From Vogesella aquatica (GTDB taxonomy: Bacteria; Pseudomonadota; Gammaproteobacteria; Burkholderiales; Chromobacteriaceae), in NCBI RefSeq assembly GCF_028548455.1, contig NZ_JAQQLF010000001.1:124001-188000 (forward strand): 64,000 nt of DNA, written 5' to 3'. The position numbers and the translations under genes were made by a program. Of this stretch, positions 45,877 through 55,549 are shown one piece after another. The notes under the pieces were generated by a model. The model worked only from the letters and a program-made list of their open reading frames with translations. It searched no databases and was not told the DNA's origin. Positions within the stretch are counted from its first letter, which is position 1. The number at the start of each line of letters is the position of its first letter.

Positions 45877-46585
45877 CCGACTGATGCAGATACTGCTGCT
45901 GCTACGCGGGCGGCGGCGTACTACCGCCGCGCAGCTGGCGCAGTGGCTGGAGGTATCACAGCGTACCGTGTATCGCGATATGGCGGACTTGCTCACCAGC
46001 GGCGCGCCGGTAAATGGCGAAGCCGGGGAAGGCTACTGGCTGGAAGCCGGCTTTACGCCGCCACCGCTGAGCTTCAGCGCCGAAGAGTTGGCCGCACTGG
46101 AGGTGGGCGCCCGCATGCTGGCCAGCTGGGCCGACAGTGACACCGCGGCCGCCGCCGCTAGCGCAGTCAGCAAGATCCATGGCGTACTGGGCAGCGCCGG
46201 CCTGACGCCGGCACCGCTATTTGTACCGCCCGGCGGCCACTACCCGCTGCACACCTTGCCTACACTGCGCACCGCCTGCGAGCAACAACATTGCCTGCTG
46301 CTGCACTACCGCGACGAAGCCGGCAATGGCACGCAGCGCGAAGTGGCACCACTGGGGCTGTTTTTCTGGGGCGATCGCTGGACGCTGGCGGCCTGGTGCC
46401 TGCTGCGCCGCGATTACCGCCACTTTCGCATCGACCGCATCCAGAGCCTGGCAAGCAGTGCGCAAAGCTGGCCGGATACCATCTCGCTAGACACCTTCCT
46501 GCAGCAAAGCGATGCCGGCGACAGCGCACGCGAACGGTTGTACCGTCAAACCCACCAACCGTGGCACCGCCGCAGCGCAGACTGA
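45863..46585 (+). CDS. YafY-type HTH regulator with WYL domain
   Basis: A 240-residue regulator: an N-terminal HTH_11-type winged helix (ADRLMQILLLLRGRRRTTAAQLAQWLEVSQRTVYRDMADL) and a C-terminal WYL domain (about 130-220: LLLHYRDEAGNGTQREVAPLGLFFWGDRWTLAAWC). WYL domains sense ligands, often nucleic-acid fragments or nucleotides. It overlaps the HhH gene and is followed by a VOC gene; such regulators are often linked with glyoxalase-family genes and may control this cluster. Confidence 0.88.
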   Translation: MRRADRLMQILLLLRGRRRTTAAQLAQWLEVSQRTVYRDMADLLTSGAPVNGEAGEGYWLEAGFTPPPLSFSAEELAALEVGARMLASWADSDTAAAAASAVSKIHGVLGSAGLTPAPLFVPPGGHYPLHTLPTLRTACEQQHCLLLHYRDEAGNGTQREVAPLGLFFWGDRWTLAAWCLLRRDYRHFRIDRIQSLASSAQSWPDTISLDTFLQQSDAGDSARERLYRQTHQPWHRRSAD

Positions 46586-46645
46586 CGGCCAAGCCACAGC
46601 GACCAACGCAAGCACGGTGTGCGCGCTACTTAACGGAGACTTTTC

Positions 46646-47053
46646 ATGGAAGCACGACTAAGCTTTGTCACCCTGGGCGTGGCCGACCTGGCCCGCGCCA
46701 CCGCCTTTTACCGCGACGTGCTACAGCTGCCGCAGGTCCCCATGCCGGACGGCGCCGGCGTGGCATTTTTCGAGCTGGGCAAAACCTGGCTATCGCTATA
46801 CCCACGCGCCGCGCTGGCCGGGGACGCTAGCGTGGCCGACAGCCCGACAGCGGCGTTTCCGGGCTTTACGCTGGCGCACAATGTGCGCGAAAAGCACCAG
46901 GTAGACGAGGTGCTGGCCGGGTTGGCCGCACGCGGCGCCAGCATCGTGAAACCAGCAGAAGATGTGTTCTGGGGCGGGCGTAGCGGCTATTTCCGCGACC
47001 CGGACGGCTTTCTGTGGGAAGTAGCGTGGAACCCGGGTTTTCCGCACACCTGA
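46646..47053 (+). CDS. VOC-family (glyoxalase-like) protein
   Basis: A 135-residue single-domain VOC protein: LSFVTLGVADLARATAFYRDVLQLPQ at the start and GRSGYFRDPDGFLWEVAWNPGF at the end, the usual ends of this fold. GGAG precedes the start. Last gene of the cluster 44406-47053; the substrate is unknown. A repeated 10-mer lies at 46921. Confidence 0.87.
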   Translation: MEARLSFVTLGVADLARATAFYRDVLQLPQVPMPDGAGVAFFELGKTWLSLYPRAALAGDASVADSPTAAFPGFTLAHNVREKHQVDEVLAGLAARGASIVKPAEDVFWGGRSGYFRDPDGFLWEVAWNPGFPHT

Positions 47054-47100
47054 CACCCGGGCTGCACCCCGCGCCTTGCCGCAGCGCCAGCGGCGCGGGG

Positions 47101-48750
47101 CTAGGTCTGCGCCGTGCCGGCACCCTGCACGCTGGCCAGGCACACCTGGCGGCGGCCGCCATCCTTGGCGCGGTACAGCGCCTGGTCTGCCGCACCCAGC
47201 AATGCACGCAGGCGCTGCTTGCCCCCCGAGGCGCCCTCGGCATACAGCTCGGCCACCCCGGCACTGAGGGTCACCTGATGGCCGGGTAACAGGCTGAACG
47301 AGCTTGCGGCCAACTGTTGCAGTAACTGTTCTGCCAGCAACGCCGCCTCGGCAGCACGAGTGTCGGGCAACAGCAACACAAACTCTTCGCCACCAAAACG
47401 GCAGTACAGGTCCTGCGGCCGGGCCAGTGCGGCCAACAGCTCGCCAATACCGCGCAATACCTGATCCCCCGCCAGGTGGCCAAAGGTGTCGTTCACCCGC
47501 TTGAAGTGGTCGGCATCCACCAGCACCAGGCTGCTCCAGCGCGCACCCACGCCCAACATGGCATCAGCCCGTGGCCAGAAGTGATGGCGGTTGGGCAGGC
47601 CGGTCAACATATCGGTATTGGCCTGCTGCTCGGCCGCCTGCAGCCGCGCACTACGCCGCTCCACCTCCCGCGCCAGGTTATTGCTGGTTTCACGGTAATA
47701 CTCGCGCTCACGCTCGGCCTGATGCAGGCGGAACATCAGCTCCACATGCTTCATGCGCGCCTCGAACTGCTGGGTAAACACACGCTCGCGGCCTTGGTGG
47801 AAACGCTGGAAATGTTCGAACGCCAGCTGGTAATCGCCCAGCGCCTGGTAACACATGGCGGCTTCGTAATCGCACTCGTGCAACGCGCTACGCATATCGT
47901 GCAGCGACAGCAAAGCCAGCGCCTGCATCAGCTTGCCCAGCGCCGCCTCGCAGCGGCCATGCTGGCGGTACAGCGCACCGGCACGGTACAGCGCGTCGGC
48001 CTCCTGGCGCAGGCGGCCGTGTTCGCGCGCCAGCGCCTGTACCTTGTCCAGCAGCCGCAACGCCTCCGGCAGGTTGCCCAGGCCTGCCTCGCTGCTGGCG
48101 TAGCTCAGGTACAGCTCGCACAGGGACTCATAGCCCTTGGTGTCTGTGGCGCTGAACAGGAACAAGGCCTCGCCCAGCAGCTGGCGTGCCTCGGCAAACT
48201 TGCCTTGCTGCATGTACGCCCGCGCCAGGCTGTCCAGCGCCATGGCCAGCGTGTGGTTGTGCCCGTTCTGCCGCGCCAGCGCCACGCAGCGCTCGATAAA
48301 CGGCGCCGCCTTGTCCGCCATCTTGATCTGCACATAGGCGTAACCCAGGTTGTTCAGCAACCTGGCATACCACTCGCTGGACTGCGATTGCTCGATATGC
48401 GGCAACGCCTGCAGGTAGAGCGTGAGCGCGTCGGTAAACAAGCCTTCGTGCACGTACACGTTGCCAATCAAGGCGTCTTGTATCGCCACGCTGAAAGGGT
48501 CGCCCAGCTGGCCAAACAGCTGGCGCGCCGCCAGCGCGTCTTCCAGCGCCTGCCCCAGCAAACCGCGCGCGCTATAAATGCGCCCGCGTATCTGCAAAGC
48601 CTGCGCCAGCAGCAGCACCTGCCCCTCGGCACGCGCTACCGCCTGCTCGGCATATTGTTGCGCTTGCAACAAATCGTTCAGACGCAGCGCATTGGCCCGC
48701 TGAATCAGGTCTTCGGTGGAGAGTAAAGGGTCAATCATTGGCAAAGGCAT
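47101..48750 (-). CDS. Cytoplasmic TPR-GGDEF diguanylate cyclase, copy 2
   Basis: A 549-residue soluble protein: TPR-like repeats over residues 20-340 (e.g. LNNLGYAYVQIKMADKA), a coiled stretch (QAEREREYYRETSNNLAREVERRS), and a GGDEF domain over about 385-540 with DADHFKRVNDTFGH and active site RFGGEEF. RPQD, five residues before GGEEF, is a likely inhibitory site. Domain order is the same as in the gene at 42392, so the two are probably old paralogues. The start is uncertain (ATG 48750 or 48738; no strong ribosome site). Confidence 0.9.
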   Translation of the reverse strand: MPLPMIDPLLSTEDLIQRANALRLNDLLQAQQYAEQAVARAEGQVLLLAQALQIRGRIYSARGLLGQALEDALAARQLFGQLGDPFSVAIQDALIGNVYVHEGLFTDALTLYLQALPHIEQSQSSEWYARLLNNLGYAYVQIKMADKAAPFIERCVALARQNGHNHTLAMALDSLARAYMQQGKFAEARQLLGEALFLFSATDTKGYESLCELYLSYASSEAGLGNLPEALRLLDKVQALAREHGRLRQEADALYRAGALYRQHGRCEAALGKLMQALALLSLHDMRSALHECDYEAAMCYQALGDYQLAFEHFQRFHQGRERVFTQQFEARMKHVELMFRLHQAEREREYYRETSNNLAREVERRSARLQAAEQQANTDMLTGLPNRHHFWPRADAMLGVGARWSSLVLVDADHFKRVNDTFGHLAGDQVLRGIGELLAALARPQDLYCRFGGEEFVLLLPDTRAAEAALLAEQLLQQLAASSFSLLPGHQVTLSAGVAELYAEGASGGKQRLRALLGAADQALYRAKDGGRRQVCLASVQGAGTAQT

Positions 48751-48972
48751 CGCTAGTCAGGCTGATCGAAGTACGACAGTCTACCCGTCGTCACCCGTCT
48801 GACATAGCTGCAATGCCCATTCAGGGTAGCCAGGCCGCCCGGCATGGCTGTTGTTTTGTGACACCCTCCGTCACGAAATCATACAAGCCGCTGAAAACAC
48901 ACAATTGTCACGATTAATGTCACACAAACAAGCCTGCCTGCGGTCGGGCCCGCGCACAGCATCACCGGCACG

Positions 48973-49371
48973 CTAGAACTCGATCGTGACCTTCTTGGCA
49001 CCCATGGATTTGGCACGCGCGATCAACTGTTCCAGTGTGGCGTCGGCTAGCAAAATGCCCGGCGCCAGTACCGGCTCGCTGCGCACCGCAGTAGCAGCCA
49101 CAGCCGGCAAGACCTGCGGCGCAGGGCGCGGCAAAGTAGCCGCCGGCGTGCTGCTGTGCTGCAGTAATTCAGCCAGCACCTTGCACAGGCGCTCGTAAGC
49201 GTCGCGGCTGGGTTTGATGTTGCTGCCATCCTGCGCCTCGTAACGCTGGATGGCAGCAGTAGACAAGCCTACCTGCGCAGCCAGCGCAGTACGGGACAGC
49301 TGCAGCTGTTTGCGGATGGCTTTCAGCGCGGGGGCGAATTCGGCACTTTCAAAGTCAGGCAACACAGACAT
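48973..49371 (-). CDS. Small XRE-type HTH protein
   Basis: A 132-residue protein with an XRE/Cro helix-turn-helix near the N-terminus (LKAIRKQLQLSRTALAAQVGLSTAAIQRYEAQDG), then a Pro/Ala-rich linker and a C-terminal tail TLEQLIARAKSMGAKKVTIEF. GGAG supports the ATG at 49371; ATG at 49407 is an alternative. It lies beside an AT-rich spacer with repeated GTATTAATAC palindromes, which may be its operators. Confidence 0.78.
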   Translation of the reverse strand: MSVLPDFESAEFAPALKAIRKQLQLSRTALAAQVGLSTAAIQRYEAQDGSNIKPSRDAYERLCKVLAELLQHSSTPAATLPRPAPQVLPAVAATAVRSEPVLAPGILLADATLEQLIARAKSMGAKKVTIEF

Positions 49372-49419
49372 GGCAGGCTCCGGCAGGTAGCGAAAAACGG
49401 CAATCATACAGACGGCGCA

Positions 49420-49639
49420 GTATTAATACAATCAATACACACAACAGGTATGGCTGTATGTATTGATTTTACAACAAGCGCGACGTAGCACAGCAGGCGC
49501 ACAAGGAATTACCCCAGCAATAACAACAACAAAGCCTGGCAAATACACTGCTCGCCACTTGTATTAATACATAAACACAATTAAATCACACAATTCACAC
49601 AATTAATGTGTGCATCTGTCTGCTTTGTTGTATTAATGC
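49420..49639. promoter_or_regulatory. Array of GTATTAATAC palindromes (putative operators)
   Basis: Exact palindromes at 49420-49429 and 49561-49570, and GTATTAATGC (one mismatch) at 49630-49639. A related TGTATTGATTTTAC is near 49457. The first lies about 50 bases before the HTH start. They are probable binding sites for the HTH protein or another regulator. Confidence 0.5.
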
Positions 49640-49821
49640 AGGCGCAAATCATACAAAATCACACACCCAGTTTTGTGGTCAACCGCACGCTGACCGTGGC
49701 CCAGCCACCACGCCACATGCAATGCGCGTCACACAATACAACTTGCCAGCCACCTGGCCATGGCCGGGCGGCGCTTATTTCGTGACCGCCGCGCCGGTAT
49801 GTTCACACCCGGCAGACAGTC

Positions 49822-49855
49822 GACAAAAAAATACCGCCCCGGCGTGGGGCGGTAT
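49822..49855 (-). terminator. Terminator of the SNF2 helicase gene
   Basis: ATACCGCCCC at 49831-49840 pairs with GGGGCGGTAT at 49846-49855; on the minus strand TTTTTTT follows. Confidence 0.88.
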
Positions 49856-49890
49856 GGGCGCGAACGTTTCGTACGGCTGCGGGCCAGCAC

Positions 49891-52800
49891 CTAAGCAATG
49901 TCGCCTTTCAACAAGGCCAGCAGTGCTTCGGCGTCCAGCTTGGCACTGATGTCACCACCGGACAGCAAGCTGTCGGCCAGATCGCGCTTGGCGTGGTGTA
50001 GTGCCACGATCTGCTCTTCGATGGTGTGCTCGGCCACCAGACGGTAGATGGTTACCGGGCGCAGCTGGCCCATGCGGTAGGCACGGTCGCTGGCCTGGTC
50101 TTCTACCGCCGGGTTCCACCACGGGTCCAGGTGGATCACGTAGTCGGCCGCCGTCAGGTTCAGGCCGGTACCGCCGGCTTTCAGGCTGATCAGGAAAATG
50201 TCGCCGTCGCCTTTCTGGAAAGCGTCGACGCGCGCCTTGCGCTCGCGCGCCGGGGTGCTGCCATCCAGGTACTGGTAGCGCACGCCGCGTTCGTCCAGCA
50301 GCTGGCGCACGATGGCCAGATGGTCGACAAACTGGCTGAACACCAGCGCCTTGTGGCCGTTCTCCAGCAGCTCGTCGGCGATATCGGCAAAGGCCGCCAG
50401 CTTGCTGCCGGACAGCGTGGAATCCGGCAACGCCAGCTTGGGGTGGCAACAGAAGCGGCGCAGGCGGGTGATCTCGGCCAGCACCTGCATCTGCTTGCCG
50501 TCGTCGCCCTGCAGCTCGTCCAGCTTTTCGACCGCTTGCTGGCGCATGGCTTCGTACAGGTGCAGCTCGTCGGCCGACAGCGGCACCTTGCGGGTGATTT
50601 CGGTACGCGGCGGCAGCTCGTCCAGCACCTGGGTCTTGGTGCGGCGCAGGATAAACGGCTGGATCAGCTGCTTCAGCGCACGGCGGGCGTTTTTGTCACC
50701 GCGCTCGATCGGCGTGGCAAAGCGCTGCGCAAAGCGTTCCTGGCTGCCCAGCAGGCCGGGGTTCACAAAGCGGAACAGGTTCCACAGCTCGCCCAGGTGG
50801 TTTTCTACCGGGGTGCCGCTGGCAGCCAGGCGGAAGCCAGCCTGCAGGTTCATGGCGGCTTGCGAGCGCTTGGTACCGGCGTTCTTGATGGCTTGCGCCT
50901 CGTCCAGCACCACGGTTTGCCACGGCACGGTGGCAAAGGCGTCGGCGTCTTGCTGCAGCAGGCCGTAGCTGACAATCACCAGATCCATGGCGTCCAGCCC
51001 CAGCAGCGTGCGCTGCTGCTGGTAGGCGCGCACTTTCAGCGTGGGGGCAAAGCGCGCGGCTTCGGCGATCCAGTTCAGCGCTACCGAGGTCGGCGCTACC
51101 ACCAGCTGCGGGCCATCCGGTGCGCGCTCCAGCAGCAGGGCCAGGGTTTGCACGGTCTTGCCCAGGCCCATATCGTCGGCCAGGCAGGCACCCACACCCC
51201 AGCGCGCCAGGCGCGACATCCAGGCGTAGCCTTCCTGCTGGTAGTCGCGCAGCGTGGCTTGCAGCGTGGACGGCACCTGCGGCTGGTAATCGCGCAGGCT
51301 TTCCAGTGCGGCCAACTGTTGCTGCCAGGCGTCGTCGGCGTCGAATTCGCCCACCTCGCCGGCCAGCTCGGCCAGCAGCGGGGCGTTCAGGGCCGACAGG
51401 TAAACGCCGTCCTTGCCCACGTGGTCGGCCAGCAGCGCCAGCTCGTCCAGGCGCTTTTTCATGACATCGGTCAGCGCCAGCCAGTCTTCATCGCCCAGCT
51501 GCAGGAAGCGCCCGGGCTGGTTTTGCACCAGCGCCAGCAGCTCCTTGAGCTGCAGTACGCGGCCGTCGTCCAGCTTGAGCTGGCCGTTCAGCACGAACCA
51601 GTCGCCTTGCTGCTTCAGGCCCATGGCCAGCTGCGGCAGGCCACGGCGGCCCTTGATGCGCATGCGTTCGCCTTCCGGCCACACACAGGCCAGCAGGCTG
51701 GCGTCCAGCGCCTGCAGCTCGGACAGCACTTGCAATGCGGCTTGCGGGTCCGGCAGCTGCCATTCCTGGCCATCGCTTTCGGCGGCCGCCAGACCGGGGC
51801 AGGCGTCCAGCACTTTTTGCAGCGCGGCTTTTTCGGCTTTCAGGCGGCGCTGGGTTTGCACAGTGCGGCCGTCCAGCTCGCCCACGATGGTTTCCAGGCC
51901 CTGGCCCGGGCGGCTCCAGCTGCCACCGGGCAGCGGGCGCACCAAGAGCTGCATGCGCAGGCCCTGCGCCAGCGGCAGCAGGTGGGCGTACAGCGTGCCG
52001 TCGGCCGGCACGGCGTCCACATTGGCGGCCAACTCGGGCAGGTCGGAATGGATGGGCACCAGCGGGGCAATGCTGGTCACGGCTTCTACCAGCTGCGCTT
52101 TGGCCGCTACCGGCACGGTGAGCTCGCGCCCCAGAATGGCAGCGATCTGGCGTACCTCGCGGCTGACGCTGTACACCATCAGCCGGGTGGGGGTGTCTTT
52201 TTCCCATACCACTTCGCTGTCGGCGGTGATCTTGGCCGGCGACAGGCGCAGGCGGATCTGCCCGTCGCGCTCTTGCAGCTGCAGCGCCACGCTGCCGGCC
52301 ACCACGTCGATGTGCACATCCGGCGCGTCGCCCCAGAACATGGCCGGGTGGCCTACCAGGAAGGGCAGCGCCTTTTCGGCGTCCAGCTCCCAGGCGCTGT
52401 TGCTGGAGTAATGATGCTGGTCGTGATGGCTGCGGATGTAACGCAGCAGCTGGCGGTCCTGCTCTTGCAGGTAATCGAAGCTTTCCGGCTCGTCCAGCAG
52501 GCGGCGCAGCGCTACGGCGCGGCCTTTGCTCCACTGGCTCTTGGCACCCAGCTTCTGTTCGCGCGGCTCCAGCAGGGCGCCGTGCGGGGCCAGCGTGAGC
52601 AGCCACGCCAGCCGGGTTTGTTTGCTATCCACGTTTGCCTTGCCTTCAGGGGATTTTCCGGCGCCCAGCAGCTTCAGCGCATTGAGCGCGTGTTGCCAGG
52701 CTTCCTGGCGCTGGTAGGCGGCTACCAGCGGGATCAGGCCACGCTCGGCGTGCCAGCGCGGGTGGGCGCGGCGTTCGCCAAACTGGCGCTCCAGCAGGGC

Positions 52801-54021
52801 GGCCAGCTCTTCGGCCACCCAGACATAGCCTTCTTCGAACATCTGGTCGCGGAAGCTGGCCAGCGCCGCCTGCCAGGCCGGGGTGCGCGCCTGGTTCACG
52901 TCCAGCCAGAACGCACCCAGGGCCAGCAGCAGGCCGTCCACACCACACAGGGCGCTGGCGTCCGGCAGCTGCAGCTTGGCCGATAGCGCGGTTCCCTCCT
53001 GCAGCAGCAACAAGTGCTGCAGCACGTAATAGCTATGGCCGTAGCGCTGCTTGATGGCGCTGGCGATGGCCTGCTTGAGCTGCGGCTGGCGGGCTTTTTC
53101 CTGGCTGCCGATCAGCGCCAGGCAGTAAAAGGCGTTGAGCGGCGCGGGCAAATCTACCGTGCGCTTTTTGGTTTGCGCGCGGATGTCGGCCAGCCAGTCG
53201 TCCAGCATGGACAGCGCCTCGGCAAAGCGGCCTTGCAGTACCGGCAGGTAGCACAGGCGCGCTACCGGCAGGCCGTCGCCTTCGGCGCCGGGCTGGCGCA
53301 CCAGCTCGAAATCGGCACGCCAGATGCCTTGCAACAGCAGCTGGGCGGTGAGGTCGTCCCAGTCGCGGTAGCCGTCGTCCAGCCGCGACAACGCGTAGCG
53401 GTAGCCTTCGGCAAAGTGGTCCAGCCGCCAGTTGGCGTCGGGCAGATAGTCTTGCAGCAGCAGTACCTGGATGTCGTCGTCCAGGCGGTCGAACAGCTGG
53501 CGGCCGGCGGCGTTGGCGAACAGGCGCTTGAACGGCGGCTGCGGCGTGGCGCCACCGGCCTGCATCAGCTGCTGGTACTGCGCCAGCCACTGCTGGGTAG
53601 GCTCGGCCTTGCCCTGCAAAATGGCCAGCCACAGCCGCAGCTGGATGGCGGTAGCGCCGGGCACGTCCCACTGGTTACGCGGCAGCGGCAGGTGTTCGCA
53701 CAATAGCTCGGCCCAGGCAGACAGCTCGCCCTGTTCGCCCATCAGCTGCAGCAATACGGCGTTACGGGCGGGTGGGGCAATGCGGTAGGGCAAGCCGGCG
53801 GTACGCACAATGGCACCGCGGTGTTCCAGGTCGCCCAGAATCACACCCAGCTTGTCGCCATTCACGGCCTTGCCGTGTTCGTCGCGAATCAGGTTCAGCT
53901 GCAGCAGCGCCAGCAGCGCGGCCTTGGACTCACCCGAGGGCAGCAGGGCCAGCGCGTGCAGCACGGCCATGGTGTGGGCGGGCAGGGTGTCCAGCGTAAA
54001 GTCGATGGAAAGCGCGGTCAT
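49891..54021 (-). CDS. Large SNF2/DEAD-type helicase
   Basis: A 1376-residue SWI2/SNF2-family ATPase. The helicase core is at the C-terminus: Walker A DDMGLGKT near residue 945, DEAQAIKN near 1038, ASGTPVENHLGELW, FILRRTK, and the second RecA domain (ALVFSQFVDHLAIV, YLDGSTPARERKARV, ISLKAGGTGLNLTAADYVIHLDPWWNPAVEDQASDRAYRMGQ). The first 900 or so residues are poorly conserved, mostly helical, without a SWIM zinc finger that I can see. Such proteins remodel protein-DNA or RNA polymerase complexes (compare RapA). It stands alone; no restriction or defence partner adjoins it. A terminator follows. Confidence 0.92.
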   Translation of the reverse strand: MTALSIDFTLDTLPAHTMAVLHALALLPSGESKAALLALLQLNLIRDEHGKAVNGDKLGVILGDLEHRGAIVRTAGLPYRIAPPARNAVLLQLMGEQGELSAWAELLCEHLPLPRNQWDVPGATAIQLRLWLAILQGKAEPTQQWLAQYQQLMQAGGATPQPPFKRLFANAAGRQLFDRLDDDIQVLLLQDYLPDANWRLDHFAEGYRYALSRLDDGYRDWDDLTAQLLLQGIWRADFELVRQPGAEGDGLPVARLCYLPVLQGRFAEALSMLDDWLADIRAQTKKRTVDLPAPLNAFYCLALIGSQEKARQPQLKQAIASAIKQRYGHSYYVLQHLLLLQEGTALSAKLQLPDASALCGVDGLLLALGAFWLDVNQARTPAWQAALASFRDQMFEEGYVWVAEELAALLERQFGERRAHPRWHAERGLIPLVAAYQRQEAWQHALNALKLLGAGKSPEGKANVDSKQTRLAWLLTLAPHGALLEPREQKLGAKSQWSKGRAVALRRLLDEPESFDYLQEQDRQLLRYIRSHHDQHHYSSNSAWELDAEKALPFLVGHPAMFWGDAPDVHIDVVAGSVALQLQERDGQIRLRLSPAKITADSEVVWEKDTPTRLMVYSVSREVRQIAAILGRELTVPVAAKAQLVEAVTSIAPLVPIHSDLPELAANVDAVPADGTLYAHLLPLAQGLRMQLLVRPLPGGSWSRPGQGLETIVGELDGRTVQTQRRLKAEKAALQKVLDACPGLAAAESDGQEWQLPDPQAALQVLSELQALDASLLACVWPEGERMRIKGRRGLPQLAMGLKQQGDWFVLNGQLKLDDGRVLQLKELLALVQNQPGRFLQLGDEDWLALTDVMKKRLDELALLADHVGKDGVYLSALNAPLLAELAGEVGEFDADDAWQQQLAALESLRDYQPQVPSTLQATLRDYQQEGYAWMSRLARWGVGACLADDMGLGKTVQTLALLLERAPDGPQLVVAPTSVALNWIAEAARFAPTLKVRAYQQQRTLLGLDAMDLVIVSYGLLQQDADAFATVPWQTVVLDEAQAIKNAGTKRSQAAMNLQAGFRLAASGTPVENHLGELWNLFRFVNPGLLGSQERFAQRFATPIERGDKNARRALKQLIQPFILRRTKTQVLDELPPRTEITRKVPLSADELHLYEAMRQQAVEKLDELQGDDGKQMQVLAEITRLRRFCCHPKLALPDSTLSGSKLAAFADIADELLENGHKALVFSQFVDHLAIVRQLLDERGVRYQYLDGSTPARERKARVDAFQKGDGDIFLISLKAGGTGLNLTAADYVIHLDPWWNPAVEDQASDRAYRMGQLRPVTIYRLVAEHTIEEQIVALHHAKRDLADSLLSGGDISAKLDAEALLALLKGDIA

Positions 54022-54211
54022 GTAAGCCTGATAAACAATGGCTGAGCAAGCGGCTGCCCACCGGTAAAGGCCGTATTCGGGCAGCGTTGTTTTATCAGCG
54101 ATTATTCAAATTAAACAGGCACGGCGGCCAAGGTGCAGCCACGCCTGCGGGTTAGACAAACCCGTAATACTACGGCAAGCGCGGGCACCCCGCCACGGCC
54201 AATACGCGGTG

Positions 54212-54251
54212 CAGCAAAACAAACACCCCGCGCTGGGACAGGGCGGGGTGT
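54212..54251 (-). terminator. Terminator of hemL
   Basis: ACACCCCGC at 54223-54231 pairs with GCGGGGTGT at 54243-54251; on the minus strand TTGTTTTG follows. Confidence 0.78.
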
Positions 54252-54271
54252 CGGGGTGCTGCGCCAGCAGC

Positions 54272-55549
54272 TCAGATACGTGCCAGGGCGCGGCCGGCGG
54301 CTGCGATGGTGTCCTCGATCAGCGCGTCGGTATGGGCAATCGAGGTAAAGCCCGCTTCGTATGCGGACGGTGCCAGGTACACGCCTTCGTCCAGCATGGC
54401 GTGGAAGAAGGCCTTGAAGCGCGGGATGTCGCACTGCGTGGCTTCGGCGTAGCTGGTGGGCACGCGGTCGCTAAAGTAAAAGCCGAACATGCCGCCCACG
54501 CTATCGGTGGTCATCGGCACGCCTGCGGCGCGGGCGGCGTCGGCCAGGCCTGCGGCCAACCTGGCACTACGGCGGCCCAGGGTGTCGTAGAAGCCCGGCT
54601 GCTGGATCAGGCGCAGCGTGGTCAGGCCGGCGGCCACCGACAGCGGGTTACCGGACAGCGTACCGGCCTGGTACACATTACCCAGCGGCGCGATCTTGGC
54701 CATGATGTCGGCGCGGCCGCCAAAGGCTGCCAGCGGCATGCCGCCGCCAATCACCTTGCCCATGGTGGTGAGGTCGGGGGTAATGCCGTGCAGGCCTTGC
54801 GCGCACTGCAGGCCGACGCGGAAGCCGGTCATTACCTCGTCGTAGATCAGCACCGCGCCGTGTTGCTCGGTGAGGCTGCGCAGCGCCTGCACAAACTCGG
54901 CCGACGGCTTGATCAGGTTCATATTGCCGGCGATCGGTTCCAGGATCACGCAGGCAATCTTGTCGCCCAGCTCCTTGAAGGTGTCGGCCAGCTGCTGCAC
55001 GTCGTTGTACTGCAGCACCAGCGTATGCTTGGTGAAATCAGCCGGCACGCCGCCGGACGACGGGTTGCCGAAGGTCAGCAGGCCGGAGCCGGCTTTCACC
55101 AGCAGGCTGTCGGAGTGGCCGTGGTAGCAGCCTTCGAACTTCACGATCAGGTCGCGGCCGGTAAAGCCACGCGCCAGGCGGATAGCGCTCATGGTGGCCT
55201 CGGTACCCGAGCTCACCAAACGCACCTGTTCTACCGACGGCAGCAGCTTGCAGATTTCTTCGGCGATCTCGATCTCGCCTTCGGTCGGGGCGCCGAAAGA
55301 CAGGCCGCCCACCGCGGCATCCTGTACCGCCTTCACCACCTCGGGGTGGGCGTGGCCCAGGATGGCCGGGCCCCAGCTGCCCACGTAGTCCAGGTACTGC
55401 TTGTCGTCGGCGTCCCAGAAATAGGCACCCTCGGCACGCTTCACAAAGCGCGGGGTACCGCCTACCTGACCAAAGGCACGCACCGGCGAGTTCACGCCAC
55501 CGGGGATCACCTGCTTGCCACGTTCAAACAGCTCGAGATTGCGGGACAT
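54272..55549 (-). CDS. hemL: Glutamate-1-semialdehyde 2,1-aminomutase
   Basis: A 425-residue PLP enzyme that makes 5-aminolevulinate for haem by the C5 pathway. Landmarks are [13 protein letters not shown] at 14-26, [45 protein letters not shown], and [19 protein letters not shown] holding the PLP lysine near 265. The ATG at 55549 starts at the conserved N-terminus. A repeated 10-mer lies at 54551. No other hem gene adjoins it, though a HemJ-like gene is 3.5 kb away. Confidence 0.96.
   Translation of the reverse strand: MSRNLELFERGKQVIPGGVNSPVRAFGQVGGTPRFVKRAEGAYFWDADDKQYLDYVGSWGPAILGHAHPEVVKAVQDAAVGGLSFGAPTEGEIEIAEEICKLLPSVEQVRLVSSGTEATMSAIRLARGFTGRDLIVKFEGCYHGHSDSLLVKAGSGLLTFGNPSSGGVPADFTKHTLVLQYNDVQQLADTFKELGDKIACVILEPIAGNMNLIKPSAEFVQALRSLTEQHGAVLIYDEVMTGFRVGLQCAQGLHGITPDLTTMGKVIGGGMPLAAFGGRADIMAKIAPLGNVYQAGTLSGNPLSVAAGLTTLRLIQQPGFYDTLGRRSARLAAGLADAARAAGVPMTTDSVGGMFGFYFSDRVPTSYAEATQCDIPRFKAFFHAMLDEGVYLAPSAYEAGFTSIAHTDALIEDTIAAAGRALARI

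Larger units (their letters stand above)
49372..49890. other. AT-rich intergenic region upstream of the HTH gene
   Basis: About 520 bp, clearly AT-rich in its left 300 bases (49408-49670), with runs of ACACAA and three copies of a GTATTAATAC-type palindrome. No gene is supported. The right end carries the helicase terminator (49822-49855). Confidence 0.7.

Noticed and set aside
50026-52986. A 986-codon open frame on the plus strand, opposite the SNF2 helicase
   Set aside because: It is a GC-driven mirror frame of a real gene: the helicase motifs on the minus strand are unmistakable, and the antisense product is low-complexity (Gln/His/Leu-rich) without domains.
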